Assembly: GCF_000331305.1 (NCBI RefSeq)
Contig: NZ_KB217478.1
Location: 8,215,481-8,279,480 of the forward strand
Source: Calothrix sp. PCC 7103
Lineage (GTDB): Bacteria > Cyanobacteriota > Cyanobacteriia > Cyanobacteriales > Nostocaceae
Direction of reading: 5' to 3'
DNA: 64,000 bases
Made by a program: the position numbers and the translations under genes. Shown here piece after piece: positions 1 to 7,758 of the stretch. The notes beneath the pieces were generated by a model. The model was not told where the DNA came from. It made no database searches and saw only the letters and a list, made by a program, of their open reading frames with translations. Positions within the stretch are counted from its first letter, which is position 1; each line of letters opens with the position of its first letter.

Positions 1-592
1 ATTCTGCCGAGTCGTATAAATATACTTTTGCTCGATTAAACAAACTTGTCAAATCCTTCACAAAAGATTCAACTATATACACATTACATTTTTCTTGTAA
101 AGCTGGTATTAAATCTTTTATTAAGTAACTTGAAGATTTACGCGCTTGTACTAGTACATCAATATCGCGCGTTATATCTAAATTTGTAAATTCATCGCTA
201 ATTTGATTTGGCAAGTAGTAAATTAGAGAGTTAGGCGCCAACTGTCCCCAATATCCCATTGTATTACGGCTAACCGTGATAATTGGAATACTCGCCGGAA
301 GCTTAAATCCGTAACCCGCACTATGAGCATGATATATAACATTATGAGACTTTAAAGAAGGCGCCAGTTTAGGAACATCGAATCCCCAACTAACAACAAA
401 AATAACATCTTCAAGACTAGATGCTTTAAGAACATCATCCAAAAAAAGCTTATCAGGTTCGCGTTGACGATAAGTAACAACCTCAGCATCACAAATTGTT
501 TGGGCAATACTAAGCGTCTTCAACTCCGCGAACAGACCACCACAAGTAAATTTAGCATCTGTACCAGGCAATAAAAAGTAAAGTTTTCTCAT
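1..592 (-). CDS. Glycosyltransferase (GT4-like), C-terminus cut by window edge
   Basis: An open frame runs from an ATG at 592 off the left edge and gives about 197 residues. The start MRKLYFLLPG is followed by CGGL, by YHAHSAGYGF near residue 100, by a SRNTMGYWG segment and by YLPNQIS. This order matches the N-terminal acceptor-side domain of GT4/GT1-type glycosyltransferases. The UDP-sugar-binding C-terminal half would lie outside the window. The gene starts 17 bases after the DUF2809 gene on the same strand, so the three minus-strand genes are probably one transcript. The exact sugar and acceptor cannot be told. Confidence 0.7.
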   Translation of the reverse strand, partial: MRKLYFLLPGTDAKFTCGGLFAELKTLSIAQTICDAEVVTYRQREPDKLFLDDVLKASSLEDVIFVVSWGFDVPKLAPSLKSHNVIYHAHSAGYGFKLPASIPIITVSRNTMGYWGQLAPNSLIYYLPNQISDEFTNLDITRDIDVLVQARKSSSYLIKDLIPALQEKCNVYIVESFVKDLTSLFNRAKVYLYDSAE

Positions 593-609
593 ATTTTGTA
601 TGGGCAGGT

Positions 610-1017
610 TCACTTACGGATTTTAACCAACCAGCGCATCCAAAACCACCCAGCAAAGCTACCAAAAAAGTAAGATATAAAATCAGACAAAACAAAAGTA
701 TTACCTAAAACAAGCCTCCCCACCAACGTCGCACGTACTGCTTCAAGAAAAGGATGTTTCACTAGCTGTAAAAACTCTATTCCACACGTAGCAACACAAA
801 CTCCAACCGCAGTCCATAACGGAGAAGCTTTCGGATAAACAAAACCAACTAATAAAATCCAAAATATCTCATAAGCAACGCTCCCTAAAAAATCATACAG
901 CCACTCTAGTCCAAATCCTTGTGCAAAGCGCACAAAATAACCTAGTGGCACAATAAATATAATGCTAATAAGTAGCGCTACACGGTACCGAAAAAAATTT
1001 CTTTCTAACTTTGCCAT
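610..1017 (-). CDS. DUF2809 family membrane protein
   Basis: This 135-residue protein has about four hydrophobic segments, near residues 13-30, 45-62, 65-82 and 108-128. The motif RATLVGRLVLGNTFVLSDF before the last segment is the signature of the DUF2809 family (small integral membrane proteins, function unknown). Its ATG lies inside the end of the DUF6391 gene with a 13-base overlap, which indicates translational coupling. The glycosyltransferase follows directly. Assignment to the family is fairly secure; no role can be given. Confidence 0.75.
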   Translation of the reverse strand: MAKLERNFFRYRVALLISIIFIVPLGYFVRFAQGFGLEWLYDFLGSVAYEIFWILLVGFVYPKASPLWTAVGVCVATCGIEFLQLVKHPFLEAVRATLVGRLVLGNTFVLSDFISYFFGSFAGWFWMRWLVKIRK

Positions 1018-1667
1018 TGAACTTTTACGAAATGCGCTTCACGTCCCCACATATCCCTAGTTTTAATAATACTCTCGATACTGAGATTAAAAGGTACAGA
1101 CGTTGTTAAGTAACGCTGTGCTAAAGCGCCAACATAAGGCGCTAACTCACCAGCAAGAGTGGTAGCTATTCCCAACCCAAACATCTGTTCGATTAATCCG
1201 CGCGGCATAATTAAATGCATTCCTACTGCACATCCCGCAGTCAGTAACATTGATGTCGATACATTAGTACCACAGCGTGGATGAACAGCTAAATTCCACT
1301 CACCGTCTTTCAAACGTTGAAGACCGTTGGTAACAGCGCGACGTAAATCACTGATATTAACATCACCGTAGAGAAAAAAGCCTTGTTCGGTAGATAATCC
1401 TCCAAGTGATTCGTCATCTACCTGAAAATTACGAGGTAGCAGCGAAATAAACCGGGAAGCACGGGGTTGACTCAAAAGCCACACAGTCGCGTGTTCAAGT
1501 GCATGAACTTGACGCAGCATTAAAATTTCTTTTAAGCCAGGTACAAAATGCAGTACTGCAAGCAACTCCTTATCTTGGTTAGGCTGAGGAGTAATAAAAT
1601 CCAACAAATCAAGATTTACAAAATCAAGGGGATTGGAGTTACCCTGTACAGAAACAGAGGTATTCAT
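1005..1667 (-). CDS. DUF6391 family protein
   Basis: This 220-residue protein is of a type common in cyanobacteria. It has a histidine-containing RQVHALEHATVWLL segment (about residues 52-65), a conserved HPRCGTNVS segment near residue 130, and a hydrophobic stretch after it. The HALEH and HPRCGTN segments suggest a metal-binding or enzymatic site, but the function is unknown. It is the first gene of the minus-strand run toward the left edge and overlaps the next gene by 13 bases. Confidence 0.7.
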   Translation of the reverse strand: MNTSVSVQGNSNPLDFVNLDLLDFITPQPNQDKELLAVLHFVPGLKEILMLRQVHALEHATVWLLSQPRASRFISLLPRNFQVDDESLGGLSTEQGFFLYGDVNISDLRRAVTNGLQRLKDGEWNLAVHPRCGTNVSTSMLLTAGCAVGMHLIMPRGLIEQMFGLGIATTLAGELAPYVGALAQRYLTTSVPFNLSIESIIKTRDMWGREAHFVKVQWQS

Positions 1668-2120
1668 TAAAACACCGCCCTCTTAGAATTAATGGAGTAT
1701 TGAAGATATTTTTAATTTAACTCTTGTATCAATCAAACAACTACAAATTTTTATTGAGTTTTGCGTAGAAACAAAGAAACCGGGTTTCTGTTGATAACTT
1801 GTAATAAAAACGACAATTTTGCGCGAGATTCCCGGTTTCTAAGATTTGGGAAAAAATTAGACCGAAGCTTTTAAACTCCGGTCTGTATTATGAATGCGCT
1901 TGCGCGCGTATGTTTAGCAGGTTTGAAGTTGTCTTTGTTTTTTACGGAGATAGCGTGATAATGCAACACCTGTTCGCCAAAAGCTACGTATAACCAAGAA
2001 GAGAGAAATTGAAGTTGCTTTCTGACTGGTTGACACACAAGCTGCGACGTGAGGAGAACGGACAGCAACCAGCCATAATTGCTGAGTCGTGTTTAAAAGT
2101 TGAAAGAAGCGAATATGTAT
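1668..2120. other. Intergenic region with palindromic repeats
   Basis: No convincing gene is seen in these 453 bases. Two copies of a GAAACCCGGTTTC-type palindrome lie at about 1776-1789 and 1829-1842. The second is missing one arm, and another copy of the family is at 29828-29842. A terminator hairpin for the LuxR gene lies at 1850-1884. A minus-strand open frame at 1871-2068 overlaps that terminator and has no ribosome binding site, so it is not annotated. Confidence 0.6.
1850..1884 (-). terminator. Rho-independent terminator downstream of the LuxR gene
   Basis: Read on the minus strand, a 9-bp stem (AGACCGGAG with CTTCGGTCT, one G-U pair) with an 8-base loop is followed by a T-rich run (AATTTTTT). 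It lies about 240 bases past the stop of the LuxR-type gene, so the transcript would have a long 3' tail. Confidence 0.65.
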
Positions 2121-2390
2121 TCAATCAGGTTGGTTTGGGTTTGGCAGAGTACAACAGTTCACATCATTTAGGCAAACTTTGCCCCAACGCATTGCCCAAC
2201 GCACAAGCGCGACACGGTTATCGGTTTGCGTTTTGGTAAGAATGTTGCTGATGTGGTTATCAACTGTGCGCTTGCTAATTTCAAGCTTGGCTGCAATATC
2301 TTGGTTAGTTAAGCCAGCGGCTACTAAGTCGATAATTTGCAGTTCTCTGTCTGAAAGACTTACAGGGGTCTGTGACTCGCCACTAGCCAT
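2121..2390 (-). CDS. Small LuxR-type HTH transcriptional regulator
   Basis: This 89-residue protein is almost only a GerE/LuxR DNA-binding domain. It has LSDRELQIIDLVAAGLTNQD at residues 13-32, IAAKLEISKRTVDNHISNIL at 33-52 with the recognition helix KRTVDNHISNI, and an alanine/tryptophan-rich end. There is no receiver or ligand domain, so its activity is probably set by its level or by a partner. The start is well supported: AGGAGG (minus strand, 2403-2408) lies 12 bases before the ATG. A terminator follows at 1850-1884. Its targets are unknown. Confidence 0.85.
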   Translation of the reverse strand: MASGESQTPVSLSDRELQIIDLVAAGLTNQDIAAKLEISKRTVDNHISNILTKTQTDNRVALVRWAMRWGKVCLNDVNCCTLPNPNQPD

Positions 2391-2749
2391 GTTTTATCGA
2401 ATCCTCCTAGTATATGTACTCAATCGCTCTTTCTCATTCTAGAAGATTCTTTGCCTGGTGGCTGTTTCAACTGTTAGCAGTAATACGATAATGAATAATT
2501 CTTTAATTGACCAGTTAGCCGTGGCACATTTTTGTGTTACTTAGTTTTTTATTATACGGTATATATGAAGAAAATACCAGCGCATTCAAAAGCGAAATGT
2601 TACTTTTAATTCATACAAAGTGAAATCAGTAATAAAAGTTCTTGTAGATTTGTGTGAACAACTGCCGACGGTGAACCAAAATTATTGTAGATTTTTAGTT
2701 GTAAATTTTCTAGATGGAATTGTCCTTCTAAAGAAACGGACAGGAGCGC
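2391..2749. other. A+T-rich intergenic region
   Basis: These 359 bases separate the divergent LuxR gene and fructokinase gene and must hold both promoters. Apart from the LuxR ribosome binding site (2403-2408) and a GGACAGGAGCGC stretch just before the fructokinase ATG, no repeat or palindrome stands out. Confidence 0.5.
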
Positions 2750-3718
2750 ATGAGTAATCCCCGTGTATTGTGTCTCGGCGAAGTTTTATTTGACCTCTTA
2801 GCTGACCAACTAGGACGTGACCTCTCTTCAGTTGAGTCGTGGACTCCCTATCCAGGAGGGGCACCAGCTAATGTTGCTTGTGCGCTAGTCAAGTTGGGAA
2901 TACCTGCGGGTTTCGTTGGTTGTGTGGGTGAAGATGAACCAGGTAATGAATTAGTAAAGCTTTTAAATGATGTTGGGGTTGATACAACTGGTTTACAACG
3001 GTCTGAGTCGGCGCCAACGCGGCAAGTTTATGTAACAAGAAGTTTAAGCGGCGACCGGACTTTTGCGGGGTTCGGTAATTACGACACTAGCGAGTTTGCA
3101 GATACACGTCTCAACGCAAAAGAATTACCACCATCATTATTTGAAGCAGCAGATATTTTAGTTTTAGGCACTTTAGAGCTAGCCTATCCCGAAAGCGCCA
3201 ATGCTGTGCATCATGCTTTGGACTTGGCGGAAAAATACGACATGAAAATTATTCTTGACGTGAACTGGCGCCCAGTATTTTGGCATAATCCAGCTATAGC
3301 GCCGGATATAATTCGTAAAATCTTTAAAAAAGTAGATTTTGTTAAGCTTGCCAAAGAAGAAGCTGAATGGTTATTTGATACCAGTGATGCAGGTGCTATT
3401 AACTATCGTTTAGACACAGTTGAAGGTGTTTTAGTAACAGACGGTGAAAACGGTTGTGCTTATTGTTTAGATCAAAACGAGGGCAAGTTACCAGCTTTTC
3501 CTGTATCTGTAGTCGATACAACAGGCGCCGGTGATAGTTTTCTCGCTGGCTTTATTCATCAACTATTAACTCACGGTATTCCAAGTCTTAAAAATGAAGA
3601 AACCGCGCGCAAAATTATACAATACGCAAGTGCAGTTGGTGCATTAACTACTTTAAAACCAGGCGCCATAGCTTCCCAACCCACTCCCGCCGAAGTTGAA
3701 GCATTTTTATCATCGTAA
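2750..3718 (+). CDS. PfkB-family carbohydrate kinase, probable fructokinase
   Basis: This 322-residue protein is a ribokinase/PfkB-type sugar kinase. LGEVLFDLL at residues 9-17 and PGGAPANVACAL at 35-46 form the substrate side. The PfkB signature DTTGAGDSF is at about 255-263, with the catalytic base Asp in GAGD and the anion hole around it. Family knowledge: such cyanobacterial proteins phosphorylate fructose to fructose 6-phosphate with ATP, often in sucrose breakdown. The substrate is inferred from overall similarity to fructokinases and could be another ketose. AGGAG just upstream supports the ATG at 2750. A gluconokinase converges on it. Confidence 0.85.
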   Translation: MSNPRVLCLGEVLFDLLADQLGRDLSSVESWTPYPGGAPANVACALVKLGIPAGFVGCVGEDEPGNELVKLLNDVGVDTTGLQRSESAPTRQVYVTRSLSGDRTFAGFGNYDTSEFADTRLNAKELPPSLFEAADILVLGTLELAYPESANAVHHALDLAEKYDMKIILDVNWRPVFWHNPAIAPDIIRKIFKKVDFVKLAKEEAEWLFDTSDAGAINYRLDTVEGVLVTDGENGCAYCLDQNEGKLPAFPVSVVDTTGAGDSFLAGFIHQLLTHGIPSLKNEETARKIIQYASAVGALTTLKPGAIASQPTPAEVEAFLSS

Positions 3719-3719
3719 G

Positions 3720-3750
3720 TTGGGTTACGCAAAGCCTCCACCCAACCTAC
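3720..3750. repeat. Dispersed palindromic repeat, TGGGTTACGCAAAGCC family
   Basis: The unit starts TGGGTTACGC and ends CCACCCAACCTAC, so the GGTTGGGT-type ends can pair. Relatives lie at 7680-7732, 14199-14226, 15485-15516, 20282-20314, 49013-49089 and 50302-50330, always between genes or at gene ends. Here it lies between convergent genes and may act as a transcription barrier. Confidence 0.75.
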
Positions 3751-4232
3751 AGTAGTGTTAGCTGTGCGCGTATTTGCTGGATTATAGCTTCGGGGGAAGA
3801 TGAAATGTCTACTTTGATGCTGTTTGATGGTTCTTCGAGGGTATTAAACTGACTTTGGAGCAGTGTTTCGGGCATAAAATGATTTTGGCGCCGTTTTAGT
3901 CGAGCTTCGATTGTTTCAAATGAACCAAATAGATAAACTATTTTAATTTCGTTGTTACCATTAAGATATTGACGATAACTAGCTTTTAGTGCGGAGCAAG
4001 CTAGTACAGCAGAACGATGTTCTAATAACCATTTGTGAATTAAAGCTTGTAATATTTCTAACCAAGGTATTCTATCTGCATCTGTGAGGGGAATACCTTG
4101 CTGCATTTTACTGACATTAAATTGAGGATGATAATCATCGGCATCATGAAATTCGTAACCTAACGACTCTGCTAGCATTTTGCCAATCGTTGATTTGCCT
4201 GAACCTGATACACCCATGACAATAATTATCAT
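3747..4232 (-). CDS. gntK: Gluconokinase
   Basis: This 161-residue protein has the P-loop GVSGSGKST at residues 7-15 and the DADDYHP segment at about 30-36 that marks the GntK branch of the shikimate kinase-like fold. The length is typical (about 160-175). It phosphorylates gluconate to 6-phosphogluconate with ATP, feeding the oxidative pentose phosphate pathway. It converges on the fructokinase gene, and its last codons touch the repeat at 3720-3750. Confidence 0.88.
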   Translation of the reverse strand: MIIIVMGVSGSGKSTIGKMLAESLGYEFHDADDYHPQFNVSKMQQGIPLTDADRIPWLEILQALIHKWLLEHRSAVLACSALKASYRQYLNGNNEIKIVYLFGSFETIEARLKRRQNHFMPETLLQSQFNTLEEPSNSIKVDISSSPEAIIQQIRAQLTLL

Positions 4233-4414
4233 TATTTTGATGTTGTATAACTAACTTGTCGCCTAATAAGCCACTTATATTTATGATTATGCCATTAAGA
4301 GTTTCACCCGAACTTCAAGCAAAATTCTAAAATTAGAGATGTTTCGAGAAAGCCACTGCGACCAAAGAAGGCAAAGTAATGTATACTTTTATATTTTTGA
4401 TGCGGTAGGCAAGA

Positions 4415-5848
4415 TTGATTGAATCTGGAGAACAAGCCTTGTCTGAAGAAATAAAAAGCGTTCAACCCCCATTAAAGTTTATAGCCCCAAATTTTAACCG
4501 ATTTTTCCTCCAGATTGTCCAATGGTCATTACCAGTACTATTGCGCTTTCGTCTTCGACGTTGGTTACCTGCGAGAATTATTCGAGTTGAAACAGAGAAC
4601 GTTTTGGAGTTAGCTAAATTATATGAACAATTCCAAGCTGGTAAGGTTCGCTTCCTAATGGCATTCCGTCATCCTGAAGTCGATGACCCCCTATCAATGT
4701 TTTATTTAATCTCACATGCTATCCCTAACAGTGCCCGTGAGCATGGTATCAAATTAAAAGACCCAGTTCATTCCCACTTTCTCTATGAACGAGGTATGAC
4801 TATATGGGCGGGTGATTGGCTGGGAAAATTTTTCTCATTCTTAGGTGGATTCCCGATTCGTCGAGGTAAAAGAGTTGACAGAACTGGTTTACAAACAGCA
4901 CGCGACTTATTTCTCAATAGTAATATCCCTTTAGCTATAGCACCAGAAGGCGCCACTAATGGGCACAGTGGTAAAGTTAGTCCATTAGAACCAGGTGTTG
5001 CCCAGTTAGCATTTTGGTGTATAGAAGATTTACAAAAAGCCAATCGTCCGGAAGAAGTATTTATAGTCCCGATAACCATTCAATACAGTTACCCTAACCC
5101 ACCTTGGAAAAAACTCGATTGGCTCTTAAGTAAATTAGAAGCAATGAGTGGACTTGAGACAATATCAATAGAACCTGCATCTAAACGCGAAGAAATTTAT
5201 TACCAGCGTATACTGCGTCTTGCAGAACGTATACTTTCAGAAATGGAAGATTTTTATCAACGTTTTTATCATCAAACCCTTGTACCAATTGACTTAGACC
5301 CATCATCTGACACTACCGAACTTATCATTGCTCGTCTTCACCGATTACAGGATATAGCTTTGCGTGTAAGCGAGCAACACTTTGCTTTACAAGCACAAGG
5401 AAACTTTATTGACCGTTGTCGCCGTTTAGAAGAAGCAGGTTGGAGTTATATTTATCGTGAAGATTTACCTTCTTTAGATACATTAACACCACTAACGCGC
5501 GGACTAGCCGACTGGGCAGCAACAGAAGCAGCAAAAAGAATGCAGCATATGCGTTTAGTAGAAAGCTTTGTTGCCGTTACTGCCACTTATATTAAAGATA
5601 AACCAACAGTCGAGCGCTTCGCCGAAATAACATTACTAATATATGACATGATGTCCCGTCTTCAAAATGATACATTTCCTGGGCGCCCTAACTTAGGATG
5701 GCGCCAGTCAAAAGTCACAGTCGGCAAACCAATATCAGTAACCCAACGCTGGCAGAGCTACAAACAAGACCGTCAATCAGCCAGAAAAACCGTCACCGAC
5801 CTAACTCAAGACTTACACAAAGCTCTACAAAGCATGATTAGCAACTGA
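4415..5848 (+). CDS. PlsC-type phospholipid/glycerol acyltransferase family protein
   Basis: The HX4D catalytic motif is visible as HPEVDD (H86, D91), followed by GGFPIRRG and APEGATNGHSG, the usual glycerolipid acyltransferase blocks. At 477 residues it is about twice the size of a plain PlsC and carries a long C-terminal domain without transmembrane segments that I do not recognise. This long form is known in cyanobacteria. Both possible starts are TTG: 4415, or 4439, which has GGAG eight bases upstream (4427-4430). The later one is better supported by the ribosome binding site. The substrate is not deducible. Confidence 0.8.
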   Translation: MIESGEQALSEEIKSVQPPLKFIAPNFNRFFLQIVQWSLPVLLRFRLRRWLPARIIRVETENVLELAKLYEQFQAGKVRFLMAFRHPEVDDPLSMFYLISHAIPNSAREHGIKLKDPVHSHFLYERGMTIWAGDWLGKFFSFLGGFPIRRGKRVDRTGLQTARDLFLNSNIPLAIAPEGATNGHSGKVSPLEPGVAQLAFWCIEDLQKANRPEEVFIVPITIQYSYPNPPWKKLDWLLSKLEAMSGLETISIEPASKREEIYYQRILRLAERILSEMEDFYQRFYHQTLVPIDLDPSSDTTELIIARLHRLQDIALRVSEQHFALQAQGNFIDRCRRLEEAGWSYIYREDLPSLDTLTPLTRGLADWAATEAAKRMQHMRLVESFVAVTATYIKDKPTVERFAEITLLIYDMMSRLQNDTFPGRPNLGWRQSKVTVGKPISVTQRWQSYKQDRQSARKTVTDLTQDLHKALQSMISN

Positions 5849-5852
5849 TGAT

Positions 5853-5900
5853 AAACGGGTGTAACGGATGGTTAATTCATCTACCCGTTACATCCGTTGT
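5853..5900. repeat. Dispersed repeat with CGTTACATCCGTT unit
   Basis: It contains GTAACGGATG followed by CCGTTACATCCGTTGTATCCGTTGCC in two pieces, so it can fold on itself. A related stretch lies at about 39958-39986. It sits directly after the acyltransferase stop. Confidence 0.55.
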
Positions 5901-6069
5901 ATCCGTTGCCTAACTCACATCTTGCACCAAGAAAAATTGATGGAATTTAGTCACTCAGTATTAAATCCAAAACCATTGATTTGACCATAAAAGCCAATCA
6001 AAAGAATGTAGCTTTATCGCACCTGTTTTAAGTTAATCTGGGTTTATACGTAGAGGTGCAAGATATCAG

Positions 6070-6201
6070 CTAACCCTTACTCAAGCGCACATGATCCATA
6101 ATTTGCTGCTTGCGAGAAGAGGTGTCAAGCTTTGGGTTAATATAATCACCCTTACTACGGGTCAAGTGTTCCATAATTTTCTTTTGGCGTTCAGACTGCA
6201 T
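6070..6201 (-). CDS. 43-residue peptide with two copies of an IM(E/D)H..SKG motif
   Basis: ATG at 6201 opens a 43-codon frame. It contains the segment RQKKIMEHLTRSKG (residues 5-18), a 12-residue linker, and a second copy KQQIMDHVRLSKG ending at the stop. The duplicated, strongly charged motif is good evidence that this is a real coding sequence and not noise. It lies 52 bases downstream of the P450 gene on the same strand and may share its transcript. I do not recognise a named family. Each half could form a short amphipathic helix. Confidence 0.7.
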   Translation of the reverse strand: MQSERQKKIMEHLTRSKGDYINPKLDTSSRKQQIMDHVRLSKG

Positions 6202-6253
6202 AACTTTAACTTTTCTTAACTAATATGAAGTAATATATCTATATTAGTAGAAA

Positions 6254-7648
6254 TTACTGACTTGTAACCAATTTGTGTGATTCTTTACGCGCGCCTTTTC
6301 CTGTCATAATCATCTTGACACCCTTTGCAGGCGCCAGAGTTACACCACGACGACGAGGAATTTCGGGTTGCGACTCAACGAGTGATAATTGATAATTCGA
6401 TAAAATGGTAGCAATTACCAACTTCATCTCAAAAATTGCTAAAGCTTCACCTGCACAACGACGCGCACCACCACCAAAAGGCATAAACTCGTAAGGAGAA
6501 AACTGACGCTCTAAAAAGCGTTCGGGTCTGAATTGGTTTGACTGTGGGTATAAATCTTCGCGATGGTGTACAAGGTACATGCAACATAGTAATAGCGTAT
6601 TAGGAGGAATTTGATGCCCTAAAATTTCTACTTGCTCTTCGGCAATGCGCGGAAATGTCAGCATTGCAACCGGGTAAATTCGTAATGTTTCGTTGCAAAA
6701 TGCTGTTAAGTAAGGTAATTTAGACAGACTTATAGGGTCATTATTATTGCCCAAAGCATCGATTTCATTGAGTATTTTTTCGTTAGTCTCTGGTATATAG
6801 TGGCTCCAGTATAAACCCCATGCCATTGCAGTTGCGGTAGTTTCATGTCCAGCAAGTAACAGCGTCATTAACTCATCGCGTAATTCTTTATCAGTTAAAC
6901 CTTGTCCTTGTTCATCACGTGCGGACATTAATAATGAGAGAATATCAATTCGATTAGGGTCTGGATTTTCGCGACGTGCGGCAATTTCAGCATATAAGAT
7001 TTTATCAATTGAGGAGCGCTGACGTAAAAAATTACCCCACGGACTTAATGCACCTAAATCTTTTTGTAGAAAAGGGAAAAATAGGAAGCTTGAAGAGAAA
7101 GGAGATTTAAAAATATCTAACATTTTCCCCATTAAATCTTTGACTTGCTGGCACCTTGCACCTTTGTATAAGCCAAAAACTGATTGAAGAATAACTTGCA
7201 TTGATATTTCTTGCATTGCTGAACGTGCTAAAAATGCCTTGTTCAATGCAATATTATCCATAACCTGTTTGGTTAAATTGACAATTAAATCGCCATATGA
7301 TTTTATTCTATCTCCATGAAACGATGGCATCATTAACTGGCGCCGTTTGCGGTGGTCTTCACCATCGAGCATGATAACCGAATAATCACCAAGTAACGGT
7401 TCTAGTATACCGTTATACTTTCCTGGGGCAGTGAATTTTTTACGGTCGTTAGTTAAAATTTCTTGAATAGCTTGGGGATGGTTAACAAATATAAGTCTAT
7501 TATTAGACCTAAAGATATTAGCGCTAAAAATATCAGGATACTCACTAACTGCATTTTCCATATAACCTATAGGATTGGCAACCCATTGCAGTTTTTGCAG
7601 AAATCCAGCAGACTTAACGGGGTTTGGTAGTTGAATTTGTCTGTTCAT
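6254..7648 (-). CDS. Cytochrome P450, CYP110-like
   Basis: This 464-residue soluble P450 has the I-helix oxygen-binding motif AGHETTATA (about 267-275), the K-helix ExxR as ETLR, a PERF motif, and the heme loop FGGGARRCAGEAL with the cysteine ligand near residue 397. The proline-rich N-terminus and overall layout resemble CYP110, a family typical of filamentous cyanobacteria whose members oxidise fatty acids or terpenes. No membrane anchor is evident. No terpene synthase or redox partner is adjacent, so the substrate is open. Confidence 0.85.
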   Translation of the reverse strand: MNRQIQLPNPVKSAGFLQKLQWVANPIGYMENAVSEYPDIFSANIFRSNNRLIFVNHPQAIQEILTNDRKKFTAPGKYNGILEPLLGDYSVIMLDGEDHRKRRQLMMPSFHGDRIKSYGDLIVNLTKQVMDNIALNKAFLARSAMQEISMQVILQSVFGLYKGARCQQVKDLMGKMLDIFKSPFSSSFLFFPFLQKDLGALSPWGNFLRQRSSIDKILYAEIAARRENPDPNRIDILSLLMSARDEQGQGLTDKELRDELMTLLLAGHETTATAMAWGLYWSHYIPETNEKILNEIDALGNNNDPISLSKLPYLTAFCNETLRIYPVAMLTFPRIAEEQVEILGHQIPPNTLLLCCMYLVHHREDLYPQSNQFRPERFLERQFSPYEFMPFGGGARRCAGEALAIFEMKLVIATILSNYQLSLVESQPEIPRRRGVTLAPAKGVKMIMTGKGARKESHKLVTSQ

Positions 7649-7679
7649 TTTAACAATACTTCTTTTATATTACTGTATG

Positions 7680-7732
7680 TTGGGTTGCGCCTACGGCGTA
7701 CTACGTAAACGCAAAGCCTCCACCCAACCTAC
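7680..7732. repeat. Dispersed repeat, TGGGTTACGCAAAGCC family (long form)
   Basis: It has the same ends as the copy at 3720-3750, with about 20 extra bases (CTACGGCGTACTACGTAAAC) after TGGGTTGCGC. It lies between the divergent-side start of the P450 gene and the end of the YifB gene. Confidence 0.7.
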
Positions 7733-7758
7733 TTCTGATTATAATCGTCGTGTTGGTG

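Noticed and set aside
1871-2068. A 65-codon minus-strand frame after the LuxR gene
   Set aside because: It starts with TTG, has no ribosome binding site, and its end lies in the terminator hairpin at 1850-1884.
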